A stretch of 64,000 bases of DNA from DATLNF01 sp046590575 (GTDB taxonomy: Bacteria; Actinomycetota; Actinomycetes; BP-191), in assembly GCA_046590575.1 (NCBI GenBank), contig JBKJUS010000165.1, positions 1 through 64,000 on the forward strand. The letters run 5' to 3'. A model generated the notes under the pieces. It saw only the letters and a program-made list of their open reading frames with translations. It did not search any database and was not told the DNA's origin. Of the stretch, positions 1 to 8,184 are shown in pieces. The translations under genes and the position numbers were made by a program. Every line of letters begins with the position of its first letter. Positions within the stretch are counted from its first letter, which is position 1.

Positions 1-2
1 TC

Positions 3-161
3 GCCCGCCCGGAAGGATTGGTCCAACTTCGCGGCTCGAATCTCGCCCTTTGGGAGGAGATGCTGCCGCGGGTGCCGGCGGAGGAGGCCGCCGCCGACCT
101 CCGCACAGTGGCGGCGAGGCTGTCAGCATGGCGCGGCCAGGCGCACCGCCCGCCACGCTGA
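3..161 (+). CDS. C-terminal end of an unidentified protein (cut by window start)
   Basis: An open frame runs in from the left edge and stops with TGA at 159-161, giving 52 residues. The translation is well behaved (NLALWEEMLPRVPAEEA, then an amphipathic Ala/Arg helix) and has normal high-GC codon bias, unlike the other two frames. I do not recognise the family. An ending of this type, with a Trp-containing helical tail, occurs in several sugar-acting enzymes, but that is only a guess. The start and most of the gene lie outside the window. Confidence 0.5.
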   Translation, partial: ARPEGLVQLRGSNLALWEEMLPRVPAEEAAADLRTVAARLSAWRGQAHRPPR

Positions 162-176
162 CAGCGCCGACGCAAG

Positions 177-200
177 CTCCAACATTCTCGGTGTTGGGAG
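177..200. terminator. small hairpin after the truncated gene
   Basis: CTCCAACA at 177-184 can pair with TGTTGGGAG at 192-200 with one bulged G and a 7-base loop. It lies 15 bases after the stop of the left-edge gene and upstream of the next gene. It has no T-run, so a terminator role is only plausible. Confidence 0.3.
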
Positions 201-287
201 ACTCACGCCCTACGGACTATGGGCGGACTGGGGCATTACTCTCCCCGGGATGGTTCCCGATCCACCCGACCGAGAGGAAGTCTCGAC

Positions 288-737
288 GTGGTCAACGCCC
301 GCAACGCTCTGCTGTGGCTGCACATCCTGGTGGCGATGGTCACGCTCGGTCCGCTGATCCTCTTCGACGTGCTCGGCCCGGCTGCGATCCGGGCAGGCAA
401 TGCGGGCGCCGTGCGGTTCATTCACACCTGCGCCGACCGGCTCGGTCCGATGACGATCCTGATCGCCATCCTGGGGCTCGTCATGGTGTTCCGCGACGGT
501 GATGACATCTACGACATCGGCGACGGCTGGATCCTCGGCGCCTTGGTGATCTACGTGACGATGGTCGCGAACGGGATCGGCATCCTCGGCAAGACTCTCG
601 GTCGCGCTGCCACCCGGCTGGAGGCGGGCGAGGACGCGTCCGCGGAGCTGTCCCGACTGCACATCTTCGGAGCGGTGAACATCGTCTTGTTCGCCGTTGT
701 CCTGTGGCTGATGGTGGCCAAGCCCGGCCTGGGGTGA
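288..737 (+). CDS. small integral membrane protein (DUF2269-like)
   Basis: 149 residues with four predicted membrane helices, at about residues 6-28, 50-68, 79-98 and 127-145. The opening NALLWLHILVAMVTLGPL resembles the first helix of DUF2269-type predicted membrane proteins, whose function is unknown. I chose the GTG at 288 because GAGAGGAAG (272-280) stands 7 bases before it; in-frame starts further upstream code for an atypical Arg/Ser/Pro-rich stretch. It ends 4 bases before the convergent stop of the enolase-superfamily gene. No operon partner is visible on this strand. Confidence 0.7.
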   Translation: MVNARNALLWLHILVAMVTLGPLILFDVLGPAAIRAGNAGAVRFIHTCADRLGPMTILIAILGLVMVFRDGDDIYDIGDGWILGALVIYVTMVANGIGILGKTLGRAATRLEAGEDASAELSRLHIFGAVNIVLFAVVLWLMVAKPGLG

Positions 738-741
738 GCCC

Positions 742-1956
742 TCAGCGGTTCGGTCGCGGCGCGAAGTCGCGTCCCGGCACGAGCGCGAACCAGCCGGGCC
801 GACCCGGGTCACGGTCGTAGGCATACCCGCCCAGCTGACGGTAGAGCTCGGCGTACTCCGCGAGCTTGTCCCGGTCGAGGGTGACCCCGAGACCGGGTCC
901 AGAAGGTACGGCGATCGCCCCGTCGGCGTACGCCATGAGTCCACCCGTCACGATGTCGTCGGTGAGGTGGTGGTAGTGGGCGTCGGCGGCGAAGCGCAGG
1001 TTGGGCAACACCGCGCCGAGATGCAGCATCGTCGCGAGCTGGATGCCGAGCTCCCCGCTTGAGTGCACGGCGACGCCTACCTGGAAGGTCTCGCATACCT
1101 GCCCGGCCTTCACCGCCTGGCGCAGCCCGCCCCAGAAAGTCGTGTCGAGGAGAACAACGTCGACGGCGTCCAGCCGGATCGACGCAGCGAGCTGCTCGAA
1201 GTTGACGACGACGGTGTTGGTCGCGGTCGGGATACTGATCCGATCGCGCACCCGGCGCATCCCGTCGAGTCCCCAGCAGGGATCTTCGTAGTAGTCGTTG
1301 CGGAGGTGCTCGATCCGGCGGGCGAGACGGATCGACTCCTCGACGGTCCAGGCGGCGTTCGGGTCGATGCGCACCGCGTGGTCGGGGAAGGCCTCGGCCA
1401 AGGCGAGGAAGACGTCGACCTCGTAGTCAGGGTCGAACACACCCGCCTTCAGCTTGTGGGTCGTGAATCCATGCGTGGCTACGAGGTGCTGAGCGTGGGC
1501 CACCATTGACGCCGCGTCGTCTTCACCGCCGCGTCCGGTCTGCTCGTTGCGGTAGCGGAAGAAGAGGTACGACGCGAACGGCACGGTCTCGCGCAGCGCC
1601 CCACCGAGGAGGTCGCAGACGCGCACCCCGAGCGACTTGCCCATCAGGTCCAGGCAGGCGAATTCGATCGCTGCATGCAGCTGGGTGCGGTTGTTGTAGA
1701 GCGATGCAGTGGGGTTCATCACCTTGAAGCGCAGCGCCTCGAGGTCGAACGGGTCGTGTCCGACCAGAGAGGACTCGAGGCTCTTGATCGCCGCCTCGGC
1801 GCTCTCGCCGCCGCCGCCCATCTCGCCGAGGCCGACCAGTCCTTCGTCGGTCTCCACCTCCACGACCGTGCGGACGAATCGGCCCCAGTGGGCGCCATTG
1901 GCGTGCCGCAGCGGAGCCTCGAGCGGCACGGTGACGGTGGTCGCGCGGATCGCCAT
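742..1956 (-). CDS. glucarate-dehydratase-like enolase-superfamily dehydratase
   Basis: 404 residues of the mandelate racemase/muconate lactonizing enzyme fold, closest in motifs to the glucarate dehydratase subgroup. Visible catalytic signatures are KLK (K168, K170), DPN (198-200), YEDP (E224), TATN (N247), LLDTTFWGG (D271) and [10 protein letters not shown] (H298). They fit Mg-dependent dehydration of an aldonic or aldaric acid to a 2-keto-3-deoxy acid. The true substrate cannot be read from sequence. The ATG at 1956 starts the conserved N-terminus; an in-frame GTG overlapping the upstream SDR stop is an alternative start. It is the last gene of the five-gene operon, where it would supply the dehydration step after lactone hydrolysis. 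Confidence 0.85.
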   Translation of the reverse strand: MAIRATTVTVPLEAPLRHANGAHWGRFVRTVVEVETDEGLVGLGEMGGGGESAEAAIKSLESSLVGHDPFDLEALRFKVMNPTASLYNNRTQLHAAIEFACLDLMGKSLGVRVCDLLGGALRETVPFASYLFFRYRNEQTGRGGEDDAASMVAHAQHLVATHGFTTHKLKAGVFDPDYEVDVFLALAEAFPDHAVRIDPNAAWTVEESIRLARRIEHLRNDYYEDPCWGLDGMRRVRDRISIPTATNTVVVNFEQLAASIRLDAVDVVLLDTTFWGGLRQAVKAGQVCETFQVGVAVHSSGELGIQLATMLHLGAVLPNLRFAADAHYHHLTDDIVTGGLMAYADGAIAVPSGPGLGVTLDRDKLAEYAELYRQLGGYAYDRDPGRPGWFALVPGRDFAPRPNR

Positions 1957-1982
1957 GATGACGCCCGCCGGCCGCCGCACGC

Positions 1983-2741
1983 TCACGTGCCACCCAGCCG
2001 GGAGATCAGTCCACCGTCGACGACGAGTGTCGAGCCGGTGACGAAGGACGATCTGGGGCCAGCCAGGTAGAGGATCGCCTGGGCCACCTCCTCTGGCCGG
2101 GCCACCCGACCCATCGGGTGCATGTCGCCCCACGACGCGACGGTGTCCTCGGGGTCACCGCCGTCCGGGGTGAACAGCGCGGCGGCATCCCGCAGCATGG
2201 GAGTGTCCACCGAGCCGGGGCAGACGGAGTTGACCCGCACCTCGGGCGCGTGGTCGACGGCCATCGCCCGGGCCAGCGCGACCACGGCGCCCTTGCTCGC
2301 GGAGTACGCCGCTACACCGCGTTGAGCCACGAGTGCCTGCACGGAGGCGACCGCGACGATCGTCCCAGCCCCGGTTGCCCGTAGGTGCGGTACGGCGTGG
2401 TGAGCGAGGTGGAAGACGGAGGAGAGGTTCACCGCGAGCACTTCGTCCCAGATCTCGGGCGAGGTCTCGACGACGTCGCCGTACCGCTGGATGCCGGCTG
2501 AGCAGACCAGGATGTCGAGCCGGCCGAAGGTGTCGACCGTCTGCGCGACGGCCCGCTCACACTCCCCGCTACGGCTGACGTCGGCCACGATCGCCAGGCC
2601 ACCGTCTCCGACCGTCGGCCCCTCGTCGCGGTCCACCGTGGCGACCCGCGCGCCGGCGTCGGCCAGGGCCTTTGCGGCGGCGCGGCCGATCCCCTTCGCC
2701 CCGCCGCTGACCAGCGCGGTGCGCCCCCCGAGCTCGGTCAT
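1983..2741 (-). CDS. short-chain dehydrogenase/reductase (second SDR of the sugar operon)
   Basis: 252 residues, a classical SDR. It has the cofactor loop GGAKGIG (13-19), CSAGIQ at 80-85 in place of NNAG, catalytic S133, Y146 and K150 (YSASK), and a usual C-terminal WVDGG-like end (VVDGGLIS). Its ATG shares one base with the stop of the lactonase gene (TGATG), so the two are probably translationally coupled. In non-phosphorylative fucose/rhamnose-type pathways one SDR oxidises the sugar and the other the 2-keto-3-deoxy acid. Which SDR does which here is unknown. Confidence 0.88.
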   Translation of the reverse strand: MTELGGRTALVSGGAKGIGRAAAKALADAGARVATVDRDEGPTVGDGGLAIVADVSRSGECERAVAQTVDTFGRLDILVCSAGIQRYGDVVETSPEIWDEVLAVNLSSVFHLAHHAVPHLRATGAGTIVAVASVQALVAQRGVAAYSASKGAVVALARAMAVDHAPEVRVNSVCPGSVDTPMLRDAAALFTPDGGDPEDTVASWGDMHPMGRVARPEEVAQAILYLAGPRSSFVTGSTLVVDGGLISRLGGT

Positions 2742-3595
2742 CAGGGCACTTCCGGGTAGCGCAGCGGTACGCCGACCAACGCTGGCTCCAGGCGCGAGAG
2801 GTGCCAGCGACCGAGATTGCCGGTGACCAGCACGTCGAGTCCAGCGCCGATCCACACGCCGTTGGTCGGTGCCGACAGCGCGGTGCCGAGCGGGTCGTCG
2901 GCCACGATCGCGACGGTGCCATCCGGGTGCACGCGCAGGATGCGGTCGGGGCGGTAGCAACACACCAGCATCGAGCCGTCCGCTGCGAGCGTCACACCGT
3001 CGGGCACCGTCCCTGGCAGCTCGGCGACCACCCGGCGGCCCTCCGCGGCGCCGGAGCTGTCGATGGTGATCGCGACGAGCGCCGGAGTCTGCGACTCGAG
3101 GACGAAGAGGGTCCGACCGTCGGCGCTGAGGCAGGCGCCGTTGGGGAATCTGGTGCACTCCGTGCTCCACACCTCGGTGTCGCCACCAGGACGCACCCGG
3201 TAGATGCAGCCGTCGTCGCCGTCCCAGGTCCCTGAGTCGGTGACGTAGAGGTTGCCGATCTCATCGAAGACCGGCCAGTTGGGGTTGATCATCGGTCGGT
3301 CGGCCGTGCCGGAGGTGTAGACCTGTACGTCACCCGTGGTCGGGTCGACCCGGACCACCTCCCGGCGCGCGACGTCGCAGCAGTAGAGGTTTCCGGCCGC
3401 GTCAGCGCACAAGCCCAGCAGGAACCCACCCGTGCTCGCCACCTGCGTGACAGCGCCTTCGGCGACTCGGTAGACCTGACCGGCTTCCCCGCCCGCGAAG
3501 ACGACCCCGTCGCGGGTGACCGTCACGCCCTCCGGATGGTCCAGGCCGTCGGCGTACGTCGTCACTGCGCTGATGTCGAGCGCCGGGACGGTCAT
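2741..3595 (-). CDS. SMP-30/gluconolactonase family protein
   Basis: 284 residues with repeated beta-propeller blades of the SMP-30/gluconolaconase/LRE type (HPEGVTVTRDG near the N-terminus, NLYVTDSGTW, FPNGACLS, VPDGVTLAADG). The family's metal ligands are an N-terminal Glu, a central Asn and a C-terminal Asp, and E, N and D occur at the matching blades. The likely role is hydrolysis of a sugar lactone to the aldonic acid, between the sugar dehydrogenase and the dehydratase. Its ATG overlaps the stop of the upstream SDR by 4 bases (ATGA), and its stop overlaps the next ATG by 1 base. Confidence 0.85.
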   Translation of the reverse strand: MTVPALDISAVTTYADGLDHPEGVTVTRDGVVFAGGEAGQVYRVAEGAVTQVASTGGFLLGLCADAAGNLYCCDVARREVVRVDPTTGDVQVYTSGTADRPMINPNWPVFDEIGNLYVTDSGTWDGDDGCIYRVRPGGDTEVWSTECTRFPNGACLSADGRTLFVLESQTPALVAITIDSSGAAEGRRVVAELPGTVPDGVTLAADGSMLVCCYRPDRILRVHPDGTVAIVADDPLGTALSAPTNGVWIGAGLDVLVTGNLGRWHLSRLEPALVGVPLRYPEVP

Positions 3596-4329
3596 CCGGC
3601 CACCAGTCCGCCGTCGATGACGAGAATCGTCCCGGTGACGTAAGCCGCGTCGTCGGAGGCGAGATAGGCCGCCGCGGCGGCGATCTCCTGCGGCGTGCCG
3701 AGCCGGCCGATGGGCTGGCGAGCAATGAGCGATTCGCGCATCGCCTCCGGGTCCTCGGCGCCGTCGAGCAGGCGGCCCACCCACGGCGAGTCGATCGTGC
3801 CCGGTGCGATGGCGTTGCACCGCACGCCGGTGCCGGCGTACTGCACCGCGACCTGTTTGGTCAGAGTGATGACTGCGCCCTTCGAGGCGGAGTACGACGC
3901 CCGGTCCCGCAAACCGACCAGTCCGGCGATCGACGCGGTGTTGACGATCGCGCCACGTCCCTGCTCGAGCATGTGCGGCAGTGCGGCACGGGTCATCAAG
4001 AAGGTGCCGCGAACGTTGACGGAGAAGACCCGGTCCCACTCCTCGACGGTCGAGTCGAGAACCGACGTTGTCGAGCCGATGCCGGCGTTGTTGCAGAGCA
4101 CGTCGATTCGGCCGGTCGCCCGGACGGCTGCGGTGATCAGGGCTGCGGTGTCTGCCTCGGCAGCGACGTCGGTGCGCACGGGCGTGCAGCCCTCCGGTAC
4201 GCCGCTGACGTCGAGGTCCCCGCCGTACACCGTCGCGCCTTCATCCCGGAACAGCTCGGCCATTGCGGCTCCGATGCCCGACCCGGCGCCGGTGACGATG
4301 ACCGTGCGGCCGGCGAATCGACTGCTCAT
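3592..4329 (-). CDS. short-chain dehydrogenase/reductase (first SDR of the sugar operon)
   Basis: 245 residues. Classical SDR motifs are TGAGSGIG (13-20), NNAG (80-83), S133, Y146 and K150 in YSASK, and PG at the usual place after the active site. It oxidises a hydroxyl with NAD(P); in this setting it could be the sugar 1-dehydrogenase that makes the lactone, or the 2-keto-3-deoxy-acid dehydrogenase. Both ends overlap neighbours by 4 bases (ATGA), so the operon is read as one message. It is only moderately similar to the second SDR, which argues for a different step rather than a recent duplication. Confidence 0.88.
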   Translation of the reverse strand: MSSRFAGRTVIVTGAGSGIGAAMAELFRDEGATVYGGDLDVSGVPEGCTPVRTDVAAEADTAALITAAVRATGRIDVLCNNAGIGSTTSVLDSTVEEWDRVFSVNVRGTFLMTRAALPHMLEQGRGAIVNTASIAGLVGLRDRASYSASKGAVITLTKQVAVQYAGTGVRCNAIAPGTIDSPWVGRLLDGAEDPEAMRESLIARQPIGRLGTPQEIAAAAAYLASDDAAYVTGTILVIDGGLVAG

Positions 4330-5174
4330 CCGATGATCTCCACCGGGTTGCGCAGCACTCCGACTCCTTCGATGTCGACTTCGACGACGTCTCCGTCGCC
4401 GAGGAAGACCGGGGGAACCCGGGCGAACCCGACACCCACCGGAGTGCCGGTCGCGATCACATCGCCCGGCTCCAGCGTCAGGTAGTGCGAGACGTAGCTG
4501 ATGATCTCAGCGACCGAGAAGATCATGTTGGCGGTGGTGTCGTCCTGGAGCGTCGTTCCGTTCACCCGACACCCGATCCGCAGTGACTGGGGGTCGGGCA
4601 CCTCGTCGGCGGTCACCACCCATGGACCGAGCGGGCAGAACGTGTCAAAGGACTTGCCGCGTACCCACTGCTTGTCGGCGAACTGCGCATCACGGGCCGA
4701 TACGTCGTTGCAGCAGGTATAGCCGAGCACGTACCCGAGTGCCTCGTCCTCACTGATATCGCGCGCACGACGGCCAATAACGACCGCGAGCTCCGCCTCG
4801 TAGTCGACCTGTTCGGACAGGCCCTTCGGCCACGAGATCGAAGCATCCGGGCCGATGATCGAGTTAGTCGTTTTCACGAAGACGAGCGGTGCCTTCGGCA
4901 GCTCCATCGTGGTTTCGCTGGCGTGGTCACGGTAGTTGAGCCCGATCGCCAGGACCTTCGACGGGGCGGCGACCGGTGATCTCAACGTTGCTGTTGCCAG
5001 CGACTGTTCGGGCGCGACGGCCGCGGCCGCAGTGAGGTCGGTGCCGGCTTCGAGGGCGATGCGCAAGGCGTCGGCGCCGGGCCATGGCGGTTCGCTGACG
5101 ATGGGTACAACGGTGTCCCCCGTCACCCGGGCCAGGTAGGTGTCCGTGCCGTCCTGCACTCGCACGAGACGCAT
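4326..5174 (-). CDS. fumarylacetoacetate hydrolase family protein
   Basis: 282 residues with a C-terminal FAH domain (about 70-280). The metal-binding set is E126 and E128 (DYEAELAVVIG) with D157 (NDVSARD), followed by the GKSFDTFCPLGPW loop typical of the family. FAH members cleave C-C bonds of diketo acids; 2,4-diketo-3-deoxy-fuconate or -rhamnonate hydrolase is the activity that completes a pathway made of the four enzymes encoded downstream. It is the first gene of the operon, preceded by a promoter whose -35 lies inside a CCTGT-N4-ACAGG palindrome at 5225-5238. The substrate is inferred from gene context only. Confidence 0.87.
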   Translation of the reverse strand: MRLVRVQDGTDTYLARVTGDTVVPIVSEPPWPGADALRIALEAGTDLTAAAAVAPEQSLATATLRSPVAAPSKVLAIGLNYRDHASETTMELPKAPLVFVKTTNSIIGPDASISWPKGLSEQVDYEAELAVVIGRRARDISEDEALGYVLGYTCCNDVSARDAQFADKQWVRGKSFDTFCPLGPWVVTADEVPDPQSLRIGCRVNGTTLQDDTTANMIFSVAEIISYVSHYLTLEPGDVIATGTPVGVGFARVPPVFLGDGDVVEVDIEGVGVLRNPVEIIG

Positions 5175-5204
5175 CGCCTGCTGACCTCTCCGTGGGGTGC
5201 CCGC

Positions 5205-5238
5205 ACCCTACCGAGAAGAAGTCACCTGTCACTACAGG
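5205..5238 (-). promoter_or_regulatory. predicted promoter and GntR operator of the sugar-oxidation operon
   Basis: CCTGTCACTACAGG occupies 5225-5238. Read on the minus strand it contains GTGACA (5232-5227), a good -35, followed after 16 bases by TAGGGT (5210-5205) as -10. A repressor bound at the palindrome would cover the -35. The same 14-mer, with Y at one position, recurs at 29628 and 30551 beside the GntR gene, so the assignment rests on three independent copies. Confidence 0.7.
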
Positions 5239-5250
5239 GCGGAGAGAACG

Positions 5251-5973
5251 TCAGGAGGTGCCGAAGTAGACGTCGTCGTAGATGACTTGGCCGGTCCACG
5301 CGTCGTCGGTCTGGCCGAGCAGGAGCACCGCGCCGGTCGCTCCGTCCGGGGCCTTGACCTTGAAGGTCTGCAGGGCGAAGGGCAGGTCGGCCGAGTTGTC
5401 GGCGGTCGCCCGCTTGACCTGCACGCTCTCCGAGAGCGGAGAGCCGTCCGCCTTCATCCAGCGCACCTTCATCGATGATCCTTCGCCGATGGTGATGATC
5501 GACCACTGCAGCCAGGTCGACAGGGTGTACTCGACGCCAGCGGTGACCGGGATCGCGGCCGCGGTGCGCCAGTGCGGCGCGAGCGTGTAGTAGGGCGCGA
5601 CCTGCGTTTTGACGCCCTTGGTGGGGTTGTCGACGCAGTTAGGTGGAACCGGGCAGACCCGGTCGGGGCCGGAGAGCGAGCCGGAGATCGCGGCGCCTCG
5701 CTTGCCGGAGTGGAAGGTGTTGGGAGTGTGGTCGAAGAGCACGGTCAGGCCCTCGAAGGACCATCCGGTCGGCAGGATGGGCTGGTCGAGGCCGCCAGGG
5801 GGCACCACCGGGTTGCCTTCGAGCGCGGACTGCTCGAACCCGGCGTTGACCACGAGGTTGGGACCGGGCTTGGCCTTGCGCCGCGGCGGCGCGGCCTGCG
5901 CCGCCGTGCCGACGACGAGCGCCACAGCCACGGCAGCTATGCCCGCGGAACGGAGCATCCGGGTCGAGCTCAT
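5251..5973 (-). CDS. secreted protein with carbohydrate-binding-module-like fold
   Basis: 240 residues. The N-terminus is a signal peptide (SAGIAAVAVALVVGTAAQAAP, cleavage near AQA-AP at about 28). The mature part opens with NLVVNAGFEQS, then GWSFEG, and ends in VIYDDVYFGTS, the usual beginning and end of CBM4/9-like or galactose-binding jelly-roll modules. No catalytic domain is attached. GGAGG about 8 bases upstream supports the ATG at 5973. It lies between two palindromes matching the GntR operator (6047-6060 upstream, 5225-5238 downstream). Probable role: an exported glycan-binding protein of the same regulon. Confidence 0.7.
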   Translation of the reverse strand: MSSTRMLRSAGIAAVAVALVVGTAAQAAPPRRKAKPGPNLVVNAGFEQSALEGNPVVPPGGLDQPILPTGWSFEGLTVLFDHTPNTFHSGKRGAAISGSLSGPDRVCPVPPNCVDNPTKGVKTQVAPYYTLAPHWRTAAAIPVTAGVEYTLSTWLQWSIITIGEGSSMKVRWMKADGSPLSESVQVKRATADNSADLPFALQTFKVKAPDGATGAVLLLGQTDDAWTGQVIYDDVYFGTS

Positions 5974-6027
5974 CGAGGTCCTCCACGGTCTGCGTTGGCG
6001 TGGTGCCTCACACGTCTTTCGACGGAC

Positions 6028-6048
6028 GGAGGCAGGATTCCTGCCTCC
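6028..6048 (-). terminator. perfect inverted repeat (stem-loop) upstream of the carbohydrate-binding protein
   Basis: GGAGGCAGGA (6028-6037), one base, then TCCTGCCTCC (6039-6048): ten-base perfect arms. On the minus strand it lies after the stop of the aldose-epimerase-like gene and before the next gene. It could stop transcription or act as a further operator or leader hairpin. There is no T-run. Confidence 0.45.
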
Positions 6049-6060
6049 TGTCATGACACG
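6047..6060 (-). promoter_or_regulatory. degenerate GntR-type operator
   Basis: CCTGTCATGACACG matches the 14-base operator seen at 5225, 29628 and 30551 at 11 of 14 positions, and its core TGTCATGACA is a perfect palindrome. It sits directly after the stop codon of the aldose-epimerase-like gene and 74 bases upstream of the carbohydrate-binding protein, so it may place that gene in the regulon. The minus strand reads ATGACA where the 5225 copy has its -35. Confidence 0.4.
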
Positions 6061-7044
6061 TCAGGGAGCGGACAAGCGGAGCGAGATGGTGGCCGTCCTG
6101 CTCTGCCCCGCTTCGAAGAGCAAGGTGGTTCCCGTCTTCAGCCGCGCGGCAACGATCCCTTGGCCGGGAAAGCTGCTAGCCGGCTCGATGCCGAGCACGT
6201 ACGCCGCGCCGTACCAGGGAAATCCCAGCGTGGAGCGCGCTTCGAGCCACAGCCAGGCGTGCGGCATCACCTCGAGGTCCCACTCGAGCTCCGCGCGCAG
6301 ACCCAGCGTGGGGTTGGTGAGCGCCGCCCACCCGCGCTCGAAATCAGTGAGGTAGGCGAACCGGTCGCTGACCACGTCTGCAGACGGCAGCGCCCGAAGG
6401 TCCACCTGGCCGCCCTGCCGGCCCGGCGCGTGCGGCCAGTCCCCGCGCCCCCCGACGAGGAGGTCACCCGTCGGCGTGTCTCGTACATCGTCGACGACGA
6501 CCGTCCGCGCGGCAGTCTCGAGCCGGGAGCTCCCGCTGAGCAGCGGGGCGCCGAACGCCGGGTGGTGGCTCCACATCGCCTCGATCGGCACCGCGCCGAC
6601 GTTCGTCGCGGTCTCGGTGACCGTCAGCGTCCCGCTCTCGAGGCTGATGCGCTTGCGAAGGGCGAACGGCGACCTGACGAGGCGCGTGGTGAGCTCCACC
6701 GAGGAGCCTCCTACCGCGAAGTCCCACGGGGCGAGCCACGCCTCGCCGTGCATGCCCCACTCGACGCCGTGCTCGACCGTCGCGTCACCGCCGTTCGGGA
6801 AGACGGTCTGCCACCCCCCGGGGTAGCTCTCCATGAGGGCGGTGACGGAGTCGCCACCGGTGCCGACGGCGCCTTGGTGGCGCAGGCCCCACGGCGTACG
6901 CCACAGGACGTCGACGTCGAGTGGACGCCACCGTGCGGAGATGACGTCACCGCCCTTGCCGGGCAGCACGTCCACCTGGACGAGTTCGCTGGTCAGTCGC
7001 ACGACATCCCAGCCGCGAATCTTCACCACCTCGACGTCGGTCAT
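6061..7044 (-). CDS. aldose-1-epimerase-like (galactose mutarotase fold) protein
   Basis: 327 residues with an all-beta pattern like DUF4432/aldose-1-epimerase proteins: GGDVISARWRP near the N-terminus, GWQTVFPNGG, GMHGEAWLAPW, TVTETATNVGAVPIEAMWSHHPAFG and GIEPASSFPGQG. Mutarotases use a His/Glu pair; the H in GMHGEAW and in SHHPAFG, and the E in LGIEP, stand at suitable places. Likely role: interconversion of sugar anomers or binding of a hexose-like ligand. Its start overlaps the stop of the DUF4185-like gene by 4 bases, so the two are co-expressed and may act on the same sugar. Confidence 0.75.
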   Translation of the reverse strand: MTDVEVVKIRGWDVVRLTSELVQVDVLPGKGGDVISARWRPLDVDVLWRTPWGLRHQGAVGTGGDSVTALMESYPGGWQTVFPNGGDATVEHGVEWGMHGEAWLAPWDFAVGGSSVELTTRLVRSPFALRKRISLESGTLTVTETATNVGAVPIEAMWSHHPAFGAPLLSGSSRLETAARTVVVDDVRDTPTGDLLVGGRGDWPHAPGRQGGQVDLRALPSADVVSDRFAYLTDFERGWAALTNPTLGLRAELEWDLEVMPHAWLWLEARSTLGFPWYGAAYVLGIEPASSFPGQGIVAARLKTGTTLLFEAGQSRTATISLRLSAP

Positions 7045-8087
7045 CGAGCATTCCTCTCAAGCGCCTTGTCGAGATCGACCCGGGCGAATCGCGGGACGTA
7101 CACGGACTCGTCGGCAAGGGTCGCCGCCCGGGTCAGACGGATCGAGGCGTACGTCACGACCAGTCCTCCTCCAGCGAGCTCAGGGTGGGCCTTGCCGGCG
7201 TAGGTGATGGTGTCAGGACGTCCGATCTCGGGCGGTCGGTAGATCTCTACCGGTGCTGACCACGGGCCCTCGGGGTATGGCGCAGAACGGATCTCGAGGA
7301 CGCCCCGCCCGACGGGGTCACCGACCTGGGTCAGGACGAGGGTGGCCGCGTCGTGGCGATGGACCGTGAACTCGGTGGGCACCGCGTCGAGGACCGGCAC
7401 GGCGTCCGCTACGTCAGGTCGCCAGCCGTCCTCGCCGCACCACCACTGCGGGTTGGCGATATCCCCGACGGCAGCGGAGGCGGCCGCCCATCGGGCGAGC
7501 CGAGCGTAGCCGGCCCGCTGGGCCCACGCGAGCACGTGGTCACCGTCGAGCAGCAGAGCGGTGCCGAGGGCCGCACCCCCGGCGTCGGGCATCTCGACAG
7601 GCACCGGACGCCACTGCGCCGGGGGGAGATCCGGATCAGCGACCAGGCGCGCCGTCGTACCGACCACCTCGAAGAAGCTGAGAGATCCCTCCGCCTCCCA
7701 CGCGTCGGTGCTCGACGGCAGATCGGGCCGACTGCTGCGTACCCGCATGAGGAAGACGAGGACGGCCGCGCCGAGCCGAATCCCGTCGAGCGGCCAGAGC
7801 CACTCGCCCTCGATCTCCGAGGCGAACATCGGTCCGCAGCCGGGGTCGACCGGCCAGCGGTCCAACGAGGCGGTCGACGGGTCCAGTCCGGACTGCACCG
7901 CGATCGAATTGGCGACGAAACCGGCTGCGGCGCGGCCTGTTGCGCGCGGTCCGAGGAACGTGTCCCCGAAGAGCCAAAGAGTGCGGTCCTTGCCGAGAGG
8001 CACTGAGTAGGCGTCGTCTGTGCCGAGCCATCCGTCGTCGCGGCGAAACAGCGCGTCGGCCTCGGGCCACGGAACTCCGGTCGACAT
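7041..8087 (-). CDS. DUF4185/DUF5005-like five-bladed propeller protein (cytoplasmic paralogue 1)
   Basis: 348 residues without a signal peptide. The opening WPEADALFRRDD, then DDAYSVPLG and LWLFGDTF, then FVANSIAVQSG, and a late AGKAHPEL motif, mark the DUF4185/DUF5005 propeller group, related in fold to five-bladed glycosidases. To my knowledge some DUF4185 proteins of mycobacteria are endo-D-arabinanases (GH183); whether this member is active is not known. A close relative is encoded at 32272-33291 and a secreted one at 26340-27470. It is the first gene of a two-gene operon with the epimerase-like protein and is divergent from the ROK kinase. Confidence 0.75.
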   Translation of the reverse strand: MSTGVPWPEADALFRRDDGWLGTDDAYSVPLGKDRTLWLFGDTFLGPRATGRAAAGFVANSIAVQSGLDPSTASLDRWPVDPGCGPMFASEIEGEWLWPLDGIRLGAAVLVFLMRVRSSRPDLPSSTDAWEAEGSLSFFEVVGTTARLVADPDLPPAQWRPVPVEMPDAGGAALGTALLLDGDHVLAWAQRAGYARLARWAAASAAVGDIANPQWWCGEDGWRPDVADAVPVLDAVPTEFTVHRHDAATLVLTQVGDPVGRGVLEIRSAPYPEGPWSAPVEIYRPPEIGRPDTITYAGKAHPELAGGGLVVTYASIRLTRAATLADESVYVPRFARVDLDKALERNAR

Positions 8088-8184
8088 GCCCGCACAACCT
8101 AGTCTGGCCAGAGCAGGCGGACGCTGTGAGGAAGCCCACGACCGCCACTGGAGGGTTTCGGATGAGGAGCAGGAGGTGCGGGCT
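8088..8184. promoter_or_regulatory. divergent intergenic region with a TCTGGCCAGA palindrome
   Basis: This 97-base region separates the divergent DUF4185-like and ROK genes and must hold both promoters. It contains a perfect 10-base palindrome, TCTGGCCAGA (8103-8112), that could be an operator. No copy of the CCTGT-N4-ACAGG element is present. I see no confident -35/-10 pair. Confidence 0.3.

Noticed and set aside
5572..7203. 543-codon plus-strand frame opposite the carbohydrate-binding and epimerase-like genes
   Set aside because: Composition is shadow-like, and both minus-strand genes have signal or family motifs, ribosome sites and overlaps.
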